The notes under the pieces: generated by a model
Databases searched by the model: none
Told to the model about the DNA's origin: nothing
What the model saw: only the letters and a program-made list of their open reading frames with translations
Translations under genes and position numbers: made by a program
NCBI GenBank assembly: GCA_016647705.1
Contig: CM028336.1
Span: forward strand, 11,726,880-11,790,879
Reading direction: 5' to 3'
Length of the DNA: 64,000 nucleotides
Origin: Eucommia ulmoides
Lineage: Eukaryota; Streptophyta; Magnoliopsida; Garryales; Eucommiaceae
Shown: positions 1 to 11,237 of the stretch, one piece after another
Layout: every line of letters begins with the position of its first letter
Position numbering within the stretch: the stretch's first letter is position 1

Positions 1-1467
1 TCTCATGATTCTTCGTAATAAGAAATCAATAACTTAACATAATTTCAACAAAATTCACAATCAATTCAATCAAATTCAACAGTAATTAAGAAAAAATCAA
101 CTAAAGAACTGCAAAACCAAACAGGGTAAATAGATTTAAAAAAAATAAATAAAAATAAATCAGCACTCAACGTCAATTGTGTAAAACCGATGAAACAAAT
201 TGAAGGTATGAACCAAATTGATAATAAATAACGAGTAATTGAACCTTAAACACAAAACCATTGGAGTTGTCCATATTCTTATGATCCTTGAAAGCTCTGC
301 AAAATTCAATCAAGCTACGACAATCAACCATTGGTAGTTTCATTTCAAAATCAGTTCCTCTCAATCTAAACAGACTTGGATGAAGATTACTGCCGCCGAC
401 CCAATTAAGAAGGATTGGGCTATCAACTCAATATTAAGAGACCTAGATCCATCTCAATATTCTGAGAACTAATTATAAAGGATATGTATGATAAATTCCC
501 TATGATCAGTTCATGAAGAGGTTAATAAAAAATTTAAAAGCAGATATCTGTCAATTAACATACTAAATTAAAGTTTCGTACAATTTCATGAATAAGAATT
601 TCCAAATCGAAGAACCAATCGATCTGACGATCAGAATGGAGAATTGTCGAACACCTAATAAGTGCCAGAATCTCATGAAAAGGGAAAGAAAATCAGTGGC
701 AACCTTGACTTGATCCAACTTGAACACTCTTATCACAACAAAGATTAAAGCCAACAAAACTGGATATTCGGAAAATCTAAAAAAAAAAAAAGAAGAAATT
801 TCGAAACTGAACCCTAGATCTAAACAAGTAGAAAAAATATACAAGAAATAAAAAAATCAAATCCTAAATCTAAAAAATTGGCACAACGAACCTAAAAACC
901 GGGGATGTGTGTCGTTCCAACTAACGACGGCGAACAACGAACCTGTAGAATCGAACCCTAAACCACGATGTTGCAGCGACTAATGTCGGCATTGCGGTGA
1001 GAAGTGAAGGCGAGCAGATGAGAGAAAGGGCTTCTGCGACGGGAATGACTTTGGCTACGTACAAATTCTAGCAACGACAGACGAGATTGTGCCACGGCAA
1101 TGATAGGTGTTTAGGCGTTTTCGAGCGGAATGAAAGTGTAGAATGAATTTAGGAAAGACAATCTAACTACTTGGAAGATGAATACACACTTTTTTGCATT
1201 TTTTATTTTTTAGATATCTATTTTTAATTTTTTAACATTTAAATTATTTTTGGCTTCACATATATATAATTTCTAATTAAAGAGATAGACACGAAAATTT
1301 GGCGCTAAATTTGGGCACCAAAATTGACTCTAATTTTTTAACATTTAGTGGCAATTAGATTAATTTAGCGGCAATTAAATAATTAGCCACTAAAAATATA
1401 TTATTAGCAGCTATTTTTTTAAGTGCCCCTAGAATAATTGCCGCTATAGTTTATTTTTCTTGTAGTG
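1..1467. mobile_element. CACTA (En/Spm-type) transposon, right end; element runs off the left edge
   Basis: The block ends at 1467 in TTCTTGTAGTG, the reverse complement of the plant CACTA terminus CACTACAAGAA. It is followed by AAA, which could be one copy of the 3-bp target duplication. Just inside the end (about 1310-1460), motifs of the type TAGCGGCAATTA and TTAGTGGC recur in both orientations, the subterminal repeat pattern expected for CACTA elements. The interior (1-1300) has short minus-strand ORFs (173-364, 563-844) and a GC-richer segment at about 890-1140. I recognise no transposase domain, so this is either a non-autonomous element or the end of a larger one. The other terminus is outside the window. 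Confidence 0.75.
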
Positions 1468-1930
1468 AAATCCCTTACCCAAACACAACCTTAACCTTTT
1501 TATGTATACTTTTATAGGATTTGTTTTATTAGTCTTATTAGTCTTATTATTTATTATAGTTGGTATTGTTTTCTTCTATACAAAGAAAACAATATCAATC
1601 ACTTATTTATTTTTTTATTTTTTTATTTACACAATGTCTCTCTCTTAAAATAAAGAAAATATTAATTATATCTCAAAACTCTTAAAAATATATTTTAAAT
1701 AACGCAATAGTCCCAAAAATTTTAGAAGTCAAATTAAAATTAACATTTACCCCAAAAAATTATCAAATATAATTTATACCATAAATTTGCAAAATAATCT
1801 AAAAAATATTAAACTTATAAAAATAATATTTTGAAAAATATAAATTTTTGAGGTATTATAATTTTAACCCATTTAGTACGAGTATTTAAGCAATCTAACA
1901 TGTAGCATGTATGCTTGTATTTCATATAAT
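1468..1930. other. AT-rich spacer with gypsy-LTR-like debris
   Basis: No gene is visible. The stretch around 1660-1930 (short AT-rich phrases ending in TTTTTGAGGTATTATA, then TTTAGTACGAGTATTTAAGC) resembles segments at 18400-18480 and 53100-53291. It is probably a decayed piece of the same reverse-oriented gypsy LTR family. Confidence 0.35.
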
Positions 1931-3587
1931 TGTAGACACCGCGTTTTGTCTCGCTGAGTCAGTGTCGAATCAAAAGTACAAGTTCATATAAACTTTAAAT
2001 TTAGGTTTTAAAGGGAATGAATTTATACTTTAGTATCACACTGGATACTATGAAAAATGACAAAAAATAAAAGAAAACATAAAACTGTTGAATTTGACTG
2101 AATAAAAGTTTCAGGTCAACCTTGAAATTCCTAAAATTAAAGGGGGACTAAGATGAAATTATTAAAGGTTGATTTTCATTAAATCATCTTTAATATGAAT
2201 AAAAATTAATTACCCTTTAATTATAGGACATTTTACCAAATTACCCATGTTACCTACTTTAACCCCTGAAACATTTACTATAACCAATTTCGTTTATTCG
2301 ACACCAAATATATTTCTTTAAATAATTTTTTAAAATTCTAACATCCATAAATAAAGGCTAAAAAGACCTTGATCAAGCCAATGAAATGTCATGACAAGTC
2401 CAAGTTACACAAAGAAACTAAGGATTAGGACTCGATTCAAAATCAACCAAACCGAAGTCATTATGATTAGAATTAAAAGCCCATCAAATAAAGGGCCCTA
2501 TCAAGCATTAATGAATCATTAATGAGAATTAAATTACTAATATCTTTTCTATATATTTCCTTCAAAATATCTAAAGAAGGAAACCTAGTTACTTGAGAGG
2601 TAACTAACGGTTGTCAAACTAACCGATCTAGTTCGCCACCAAGCATACATTTAATGAAGACATTAAATGTCCATACCATCAATAATTAAATGCTTGGGAT
2701 GACATGAATGGGCCACATTCAAGGTATTAAGATATTTTGAACAAAATATCTTAGGGATTACCGAAATACTTGAAATGTGACTAATTGTTACACGGCAAAC
2801 CGATTCAATCCAATTTGAACCGATTCAGGGCCCATCACATCAAGTGTAACTATCAAGAATTACATCCCAAATGACACTTCAAGACTAAATACATTGAACC
2901 TCCAAAGCATTTATGGCAATTAAACCAAAATAGTTCAAGTAACTCGTACTTAACCACCAAACCAAACCAAACCGATAAGGTCACATCAAGCCATAAATAA
3001 TCCCATGTGAAATTAATCATATCCAAGACTTGGTAATGATGACTAATGATTTCCAATCATTGTACCTAGATATTTAATGTTTTGGTAATCATTACCAAAT
3101 CTTTAAAAGATCTTACAAAATCTTTGAGATTCGTCCAAAACTATCCATCATCAAGACAAGAGGGGATGACCCCTGAGTCAAACAGACCATAAAGAACAAG
3201 CTGGGATGGTCTGTGCATTACCCAATACGCAAACCTCCCAGGCTATAAATACAAGGGTCTATTTTCATATTTCAAAGAGTTGGAACACTTGTTTTCTTTC
3301 TCCAGGCTCGAGCATTTCTCTCAGGGCATTAGGATTTTCAAGTTTCCCTTCTATAAGCACCTCAAAATGTTGCTAAAATTCCATCCCAACCTATAAATAC
3401 AGGGGCCTATTTTCAAATTTCAAAAAGTTGGAACCCTTGCTTTCTCTCTCCAGGCTCGAGCATTTCTCTTGGGTCATTAGGGTTTTCAAGTTTCCCTTTT
3501 ATAAGCACCTCAAAATTCTGCTAAAATACCATCCCGAAGAAGTTCTTGAGGATCTTGGAAGAAGATCTCAAGAGGTTGACGACAAAC
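1931..3587 (+). mobile_element. LTR fragment (TGTAGACACCGCG start), truncated by an Athila-like LTR
   Basis: The segment opens with TGTAGACACCGCGTTTTGTC, an LTR start I associate with Tat-type Ty3/gypsy elements of plants. It continues as non-coding sequence to a TATA-bearing promoter region at 3243-3538 and stops abruptly at 3588, where another LTR begins with TGATAAATG. No tRNA-primer site or coding domain follows, so this is a partial LTR interrupted by a later insertion. The lineage is inferred from the first bases only; a search against a plant repeat library would settle it. Confidence 0.45.
3243..3538 (+). repeat. 148-bp tandem duplication of an LTR core promoter
   Basis: CTATAAATACA occurs at 3243 and again at 3391. 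The following ~148 bp are repeated with few changes (GTTGGAAC, CTCCAGGCTCGAGCATTTC, TATAAGCACCTCAAAAT). Both copies keep the TATA box and the downstream leader, so the LTR has two adjacent candidate start-site regions. Confidence 0.8.
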
Positions 3588-5610
3588 TGATAAATGTAAT
3601 TTATCTATTTATTTCCAAATCGATTTTATTAGTTTTCGAGTATTTTTATAGCGTTTTATTGTGTTTTAGTACATTTTTATTTATTTTGTCTTAAATGAGG
3701 TATTTGGGGTGAAAATAGACTAAAACGGACCTTAAAAGATTATATCGGAGCCAGCCCGGTGGGAAAACGAGCAAAAAGACAAGATTTCAAAGCAGCAGAC
3801 CTACCGCCGCGGCGGTGAGAGTACTGGGAGTGGGAAATCTCACCGTCACAGTGGTGAAAGTCCAGAGAGTTTGTTGAATCTTCACCACCACAACGGTGAA
3901 GTTAGCCGACATGCCCGCCGCCGCAGTGGTATACCCACCACCGCGACAGTCAGCGCCTGACAATTCAAGATATTTTAGGATATTTTGAGATATTTAGAAT
4001 CCTATAAATATCATCCTTATTCTCCCCAAACAAGAGTTTGACATTTTGGGAGTGGTTTTGAGAGCTCTAAACCCATCCAACCAAGAGAAGATCACAAGGC
4101 CAAAAAGGAATAAGCGATCTCGAAGCGATTTTAGCTACGGTTCTTCGAATAACGGCTAGTCTCCTTGTTTCTCTATTTTATTCTTATATTGGTTGGATGT
4201 TTTGTATATCTTTAGTTTGTATTTCATTGTATATGTAGTTATGGCCATGAAAAACTAAACATATATTGTCTAGGGCTTGATGTAATCTACGAAAACGTTG
4301 TTTGAATAAATTTATGTTTTGTTAACAATGGTTCATGTTTATCTGATTGTGTTTAGCATTTTTCCATGTTTATATGCTTGTTATGATATATGGAGAATAT
4401 GAGGTTTGACACTCGGGAGCGATCAGTCCACCACCGCGGTGGTGAAAGTGCTGGGAATGCAGAAATCTCACCGCCGCAACGGTCAGGCCACTGTCGCGGT
4501 GGTGAAAGTCCAGAGAGTTTGCTGAATCTTCACCATCGTAGCTGTCATTCCATCGCCACAGTGATGAAGGTATCCAACATGCCCATTGCCGCAGCGGTAA
4601 AACCACTGCCGCGATGGTCAACACCTGACAATTTAAGATATTTTAGGATATTTTGAGATATTTAGAATCCTATAAATATCGTCCCTATTCTCCCCAAACA
4701 AGAGGTTGATGTTTTGGGAGTGGTTTTGAGAGCTCTAAACCCATCCAACCAAGAGAAAATCACAAGGAGGAAGCGATCTCGGAGCGGTTTTAGTGACAAT
4801 TCTTCGAATAATGGCTAGTCTCCTCATTTATCTCTTTTATTCTTAGATTGGTTGGATTTTTTTCATATGTTTAGTTTGTATTTCATTGTATATATGGTTA
4901 TGGTCATGAAAAACTAAGCATATATTGTGTAGGGCTTGATGTAATCCACGAAAACATTGTTTGAATAAATTGATGTTTTGTTAACGGTGGTTCATGTTTA
5001 TCCGATTGTGTTTACCATTTTGCTATGTTTTTATGCTCGTTATGATATATGGAGAATACGGGGTTTGACACTCAGGAGAGGAAACCCTGAATTCAGATTA
5101 GGGTTTAAACACAACGTGACGATCTAATGATCTGGGAGGGCGTTAGAAAGTATGCAATCCATGAGGTTGGGGCGAGACTCATGTGACCTAGTGTCGTATA
5201 GACATTGAGGAGGACTTCAGCGTTGACGCGAAATCACATATTCATTCACTTTACACTCGGGAGATGTAGTGTTTGAGATTTCGATACCTAGATTGTCGGA
5301 TAGATTTGAATGCCGTTAATGTAGATTGAATCGAACACGTTTAAGTGAACAAAGTTAATCCCTAGATAATAAAATCCCAAAAACGTTATATTAGTATTAT
5401 AGATTAATTAGTTAATTTAGTTTAGTATAATATTATTAACAAAATTATGAATAGAGTCGCCTAGATAAAATTCGGTTATGACAATCGCGGTACTCAACGA
5501 CCATCTAATTCAATACCTATGGATACAACAACCCTTACTCTTCCAACTCTATACTAAAACTTGACCCGTACACTTGTGGTGAAAGTAGCGACGTGTTTTA
5601 TATGCTACCA
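3588..5610 (+). mobile_element. Athila-like Ty3/gypsy LTR (copy A)
   Basis: The LTR starts TGATAAATGTAATTTATC and ends TATGCTACCA, an imperfect inverted pair. It is followed at once by a primer-binding region of the type TGGCGCCGTTGCCGGGGA. TATA boxes CTATAAATATC lie at about 4010 and 4671. The LTR contains an internal tandem duplication of about 660 bp. Upstream of each TATA box are clusters of CCGCCGCGGCGG-type palindromes (about 3795-3960 and 4425-4615). No coding sequence is expected in an LTR and the short ORFs here are not believable. Confidence 0.7.
3790..5060 (+). repeat. ~660-bp tandem duplication inside LTR copy A
   Basis: GATATTTTAGGATATTTTGA begins at 3969 and again at 4637. TGATATATGGAGAATA begins at about 4384 and again at 5042. 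Each unit carries palindromic GC clusters, a TATA box, a leader and a stretch ending in TTTGACACTC. The second unit continues into the rest of the LTR. Confidence 0.75.
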
Positions 5611-5615
5611 AGTTT

Positions 5616-5634
5616 TGGGCGCCGTTGCTGGGGA
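5616..5634 (+). other. Primer-binding site, Athila type
   Basis: TGGGCGCCGTTGCTGGGGA directly follows the LTR. It matches the TGGCGCCGTTGCCGGGGA primer site typical of Athila elements apart from an extra G and one substitution. Confidence 0.75.
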
Positions 5635-5806
5635 TTGTGTTTTAAATTGTTGTTGATATTGTGAGTAAATAACTTGATTTTAATTTAGGCATTTCTTTTG
5701 TTTATAACTTTTTTGTTTGTAGTGTTGTTTTTAGTTTTTCATGTAGGGTACTTGAAGATGCTAGATCAACAAGAATTGTTGTATTTTTTTCAACGAGATT
5801 CCGAGC

Positions 5807-6671
5807 TTGGGATCGAGACAAAGAGTTGTTGTTCCGGTTCCCCAATCATCATTTCCTAAGGGAGTGTCAACTACTGAACTTCCTCGACAGGTTATTAGCC
5901 GCAACCAGAACATGGGTGGAAAGAGGAAATGGTATCACCTCTTTCGACTAACTAACCGCGGACGAAGCGTATTGATTGTTGGAAAGCATGGCGGAGTATG
6001 ATTTTTACTATTGGAATTATTCAACAAGTTACCAAAGCTTGGGGGATAGTTCCACCGTTTCGGTGCCATGGATTGATATCCTGGACCAAAACGTGGAGTT
6101 TTTCCTCACCCTAGAGAAAATATTTGCTGATTTTATTGGGGAGACTCAGGCATTCTAGAGGGAGACGAATGACTGGATCAATGAGCATGAAAATTGTCTT
6201 CACAACATTGAGATGATTTGCACTAAAATTGATGAGACCGTAAAGTCCCTAGAGACTTAAATCGGTCAGCTTATTTGCTTTATTGAGGCCAAGTCAAAGA
6301 CGGTGTCAATGAGAGATGAATGAGCCGCATTCGAATGTGAAAGCAATCGAGAAGAACCGGAGACGAGTGGAATGAGCTTGGGTAAGTGCAATAGCGACGA
6401 ATCGAATGAGACAGAAACCCAAGCATGGATCAACGATTGTGATTCGTTACCATTAGAGATCCAAATTGTGATGCCACCGTCGATCCCAGACGATCACATC
6501 TACGAGGATCCGATGTGGCTCACTTATTCTTCACCGCCATTAGCAACGTTCTTTCATGCCCACCAAGTACATGAGCCAGTGGAGAGTCGAGTTGAAAGCT
6601 CAAGCCGAATAATGCCAAATCTCGCCAATCTTGAGGGCGTAGTGAATCAAGACCCATACGTAGTGTTGTAA
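5807..6671 (+). pseudogene. Degenerate gag remnant of an Athila-like element
   Basis: Three short + strand frames (5807-6001, 5976-6158, 6372-6671) succeed one another in the region where gag is expected after the primer site. Around 6225-6290 the translation reads KSLET, a stop, then IGQL. This fits the 'NLETQIGQL' phrase that I know from Athila-type Gag, although the resemblance is short. Past the last frame, at about 6718-6755, comes GGGCCGAGGACAATAAACCA, a non-coding marker that recurs at 11510-11550 in the better preserved element. No protease, reverse transcriptase or integrase is present, so the element cannot move on its own. The internal region 5635-6762 is short and broken by stops and frame changes. 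Confidence 0.5.
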
Positions 6672-6762
6672 GACACTTACTATAGGCAGAACTCGCTCTT
6701 TGACAAACACTTATCCATGTCGGGCCGAGGACAATAAACCACGCGATTCTTGGGAGATAACT

Positions 6763-7553
6763 GATAGGTGTGATCTACCTATATATTTCCAAATCGGTTT
6801 GGTTAGTTTTAGAGTATTTTTTATAGTATTTTATTACGTTTTAATTTGTTTTTATTCTTTTTGTATAAATCAGGTGTGTAAGGTGAAAATGTATGAAAAC
6901 GGAGTATAAATGATCAGATCGAACCAAGAACGGTTGAAGAACGGTGGAAAAACGAGCAAAGAGGTAATATTCTAAAAAAGAAACCCACCATCGCAGCGGT
7001 GAAAATGTAGAGAGGGCCAATTCTTACTGGACATCCACTGCCGTAACGGTGAGATCCACTGTCGCGGTGGTGAAACTGCAGGATGGTCCTTGAATCTATC
7101 GCTTTCTTTATCACCTAGATGACCACTTAACCGATATATTCCACCGCCACGGCGATCACCTCTGTACAGATTTAGATATTTTTTGAGATATTTTCTCTAT
7201 TTAATCCCCTCTCATCTTCACTCATTTAAGGACCTCTGGCCATTAGAGCCCTTAGAGCTTAGTTTAGAATAGAGAGAGGGTATGGGGAGTGCTCAAACAA
7301 ATCTGAAGGAGATAATTACCATGCGGAGAAGGAGAAGCGATTGATGGATGGTTTTAGCGGCTAATCTTCGGACTACGGCTAAGTTCATCTGTTTTTCCTT
7401 TTATTTCTTAACTTCAATAATTGTTTGAGCATGTTTAGCTTGGTTTTCAATGTATAAACGGTTATAACCACGAGTTAAAGGTGGATTATCTATGGGATTA
7501 ATATTATTTATAAAAACGTAGTTTTGTTTGAGTTTTTGTTTCTTTAATGATTA
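6763..7553 (+). mobile_element. Athila-like LTR fragment (copy B), 5' part only
   Basis: TGATAGGTGTGATCTACC at 6763 repeats the LTR start seen at 3588, 9369 and 13116. The segment follows the LTR layout (GC palindromes at about 6985-7160, GATATTTTTTGAGATATTTT, leader, TTCGGACTACGGCTAAG). At about 7553 it joins internal sequence instead of finishing the LTR. This looks like a recombination or deletion junction. Confidence 0.6.
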
Positions 7554-8825
7554 TTCATCTGGGCCATTACCCGATAATGAAATTACCCCCTAGTTGTTTT
7601 TCGAGGTCAAGGGTAATGCCCATTCATGTGTCTTTTGTGTGCTTGATAATGTCGTTTTGGCGAAAGTTATTGTGGATCCTAATTTGCACGAGCACATAAA
7701 CTCAATGTATAGCTATTAAATTGATTTGAGGACGATTATCAATTAGCCAAACTCATGACAATTTAAGGATTGTAGAACCTGATTGAGGGGAAACTTGAGG
7801 TGAAATCCTAGGCGAGGTAGTTCGGGAGACGTGATTTAGGCATTCATTTGATTCGCTTGAGCCTTTGAAGCTTACCATGTAATATGTTTATCCCTCGTTA
7901 CCCTATCGAAACCTATAATGCCGTTTCAATTATGAACACATAACAAATACCCTGGCCAATTGAATGTTTTCCAAACCTAAATCGCTAAGCCAAAGGCACA
8001 ATTTAAGTGAATCAAGTTAGCATTCGTTATGTTACTTGAAGTGAGCAGTTGGGTTTAAGGCGAACTTTTCATTAGTTCGGTATTCGAGTACTCACTTATC
8101 ATTTTTCTTTCGTTTTAACCACACTCATGAAATTGTAAGAATCAAATAAGTTTGGGGGTGTGGTACTCGTTAAAGAAAAAAAAAATATAAATATAGTTAA
8201 ATTTTTGTTTCTTTTGACAAGTGAGTACGTCGGTCTAAAATGATTGTTCAGAGTTGTTTCCAATTTATCTATGGGGGTTTGAGAGTGATTAAGTGACAAG
8301 TGTTGTGCCTTGGGTATCGTTAAGTTAACAACGTTAACCCGTTTTATATTTCCGATATACCCTTGGCCAAATGTTCCAAACCGAACCAAGTCCTTTTGAT
8401 CTTTATGAATTGCTTAGCCTATATTAGTGGAGAGTGGAACTCAATCAGGCGTATGGATATCCTAATCCTTTATGGTATAAGTTATGAGTTTCGTTGGTGG
8501 ATAATCCAATCCGGACGTTGGATAGTTGTATAATTGAGTTTCGCACACGCACGTTGAAAGGATTTAGAATGGCATTTACCATTATTGAATGTTGAAATTC
8601 TAGAACATCACATGGTACATTTTACCACCGGAACTCGATATGATTGGGAGTTGTTGAGGGAAAAATATTTTGGTGGATAGAAGAATTCAAAACTCGCATA
8701 TCGTTATGTTTAGATTATTTGTGTTTAGGTTGTTCATGTTATTTAATTTAGTTGTGTTTTTCATTTTAGTGTGGGTGTTTTGCCCGAGGTCTAGTAAAAT
8801 TCCAAGTTTGGGGGCACAAACGATT
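7554..8825 (+). mobile_element. Athila-like internal region, non-coding 3' half
   Basis: From TTCATCTGGGCCATTACCCG the sequence runs collinear with 11830-13110 of the complete element, sharing GGTAATGCCCAT, GAGGGGAAACTTGAGG, GGTTTAAGGCGAAC and AAGTTTGGGGGTGTG. It ends at a polypurine-like tract, AAGTTTGGGGG (8805-8815). The expected 3' LTR is missing after that tract. No open frame with recognisable domains is present. Confidence 0.6.
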
Positions 8826-9368
8826 GAGAACAACCGAGAAGATCCAGAGAAGAAGAATAAGGTATTTGTTTATGGAAAGACCACTTCCCTGAACTAGGTA
8901 TGTTTCTTGATGATCCTTTGAACTTGTCTTAAATATGGTATTTTTTCTTGTGCATAGAATTTTCATATAGTTTTCATACTTAAATTTCATATACATAACA
9001 TATATAACATATAATCAAGTAAAAAACATTGAAACTATGTTAAATTCATCAAACCATGTCAAAACTATCTAAGATCATGTCAAGAACATCAAGAACGTCT
9101 AATAACATGTTAAGAACATGTGAGGACCAAAAATATCCAAGAACATATGAGGATCATATACAAAACATCTATCACACCATGAGTTCTGTATAGTCTCCGT
9201 GATTCTCTCATAAACACATCAAACCAAACTCTATTAACTATTAATCTAACCATATACTATTAAATAGCTGACTTTATATTACAGCTAAATGTCAAGATCA
9301 CAATGTAGCACTACGTCTTCAGGCTCATGGATTGGCACCTATATATATATATACACACATTGCGTCGT
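8826..9368. other. Spacer without recognised gene
   Basis: The stretch is AT-rich. At 9050-9180 there is a loose run of AAGAACATGT/CATGTCAAGAAC-like words, and at about 9340-9360 a TA/CA microsatellite. Nothing codes convincingly. Confidence 0.5.
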
Positions 9369-11098
9369 TGATAGGTGTAAATTACCTACGTATTTTCAAT
9401 CCAAATTAAATTAGTTTTCGAGTATTTATATAGTATTTTATTATGTTTTAATTAGTTTTCATACTTTTTATATAAATCAGGTGTGTAAGGCAAAATGATA
9501 GGAAACTGAAGCAAAAACGATGAGATCGAACCAAAGCGGTTCGAAATTACGGTGGATAAACAAGCTCGGAGGCTAAAAGATGAAACAGGCCCACCACCTA
9601 GGCATCCAGACCACCGCCTAGGCCGTGAAGAAGTTGAGAAAAGAGAAAAATGTTACTAACGGACGATCTCCTAGGCGTTTTCCTAGGCGGAAATCCAGCA
9701 GAAGACGAAGTTAAGCTATTGACAGTCGTTCGCCTAGGTGAAGTTTTCTTCGCCTAGGCGCAAATCCAAAAAAATGTTCTCCCAGTCCACCGCCTACTTC
9801 ACCGCATAGGCGGTCAGTCGAACCGACCTAACTCTGCCTAGGCACAATTTTCTTAGCCTAGGCGGATTTTCCCTGCACAGTCTTGAGATATTTTTAGATA
9901 TTTTTAGGATATTTTGGCTATAAATACCCCATCTCCTCCCCCTTGGCCAAACTCTCTCTTGTCCCCTTGGATTTTTTAGCCCCTTAGGCTATATATAAGG
10001 GTATATTAAGTAGTTTTATAGGTGGAGCTCACATCTCGAAGTGGAGAAGACGGCGAATTGATCGTAGAGCGTTCTTAGCGGTTTATCTTCGGACGAGGCT
10101 AAGTTCTTCGATTGTTTTTCCTTATTTCTTCTTTATCTTAGGATCATGTGAGTAAGTTTAGCTCGTTATTTTATTGTATATGCGGCTATGGCCTCGAGTT
10201 AAATATGGATTGTAGTAAGGATTAACAATAAATTTATAAATACGTTGTTTGGATGATTTCGGTGTTGCATTTATGTTTGTTCTTCATAGTTTGATTGTAT
10301 TTATCGTATTGTTTGTTTATTATGCTTGGATTGATAAATATAGAATACGAGGTTTTGACAAACCCCGTATTCAGATTAGGGTAAACAAACGCCACGATTC
10401 TATAACCCGGTCAGGGTTTGAATCGTGGACAATCGATGACATGGGGCAAGACACAAGCTACCTAGGGTCGTTAAGACATCGAGGGGGACTTTTTCGTTGA
10501 CTCGAAGTTGCATTATATCCCTCGTCTTACACTCGGGAGAGGTGACGAGGGAGTTTTAGAACAGAGATTGTCGATAGGGTAAATACAACGCGACGATCCA
10601 ATAACCTGGGAGGGAGTTGGATTATGTGCAATCAATGACGTTGGGCGAGACTCACGTGACCTAGGGTCATTAAGACATTAAGAGGGACTTCTTCGTTAGC
10701 TCGAAGTCATGTATTCCCCCGTCTTACACTCGGGAGAGGTGGCGATGGAGTTTACGTACTGAGATTGTCAAATAGGTCGAACACTGTAAACGTGAGTAAA
10801 TCGAGATCGAACATGTATTTGTAAACACGTTAATCCATAGGTAATTCTTGACCCTAAAACATATTATCATATTAGTGTAGTTAATTTAGGTTATATTAGT
10901 ATTAGTTTAATTAATTAAATACATTTGTTTTTGCCTAGATAAAGTTAAGTCACGACAAATGCGGTATTCGATAGTAACGACACCAATCCCTGTGGATACG
11001 ATAACATGATCTTAACGATCACACTATACTAAAATTTAGACCTCGTATACTTGCAAGTGTAAGTAGTGGCATATTTCACGCCCTACCAAGTTTTTGGC
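9369..11098 (+). repeat. 5' LTR of the LARD-like element
   Basis: It starts TGATAGGTGTAAATTACC and ends CACGCCCTACCA. The TATA box GGCTATAAATACCCC lies at about 9916. Upstream, at 9590-9870, is a cluster of CCTAGG-centred palindromes (CCGCCTAGGC, CGCCTAGGCG). Downstream, at 10350-10790, a ~210-bp module with TTACACTCGGGAGAGG occurs twice. Confidence 0.8.
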
Positions 11099-11104
11099 GC
11101 CGTT

Positions 11105-11237
11105 GTCGGGGATTGTTTTGATGTTATTGTCGGAGAAACGCGGTAACGACCGGAGACTTAGGTTTTAGATAGGAGAAGCAAATGTATCGTATTCTAGTCC
11201 CTTCAATGCACCAAGTTTTTGGCGCCGTTGCCGGGGA
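11105..11237 (+). other. Two primer-binding sites 115 bp apart
   Basis: AAGTTTTTGGCGCCGTTG is present twice, so the sites TGGCGCCGTTGTCGGGGA (11105-11122) and TGGCGCCGTTGCCGGGGA (11220-11237) are both intact in form. Only the first abuts the LTR end; the second is the better match to the Athila consensus. The sequence between them is not LTR-like. Confidence 0.75.
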
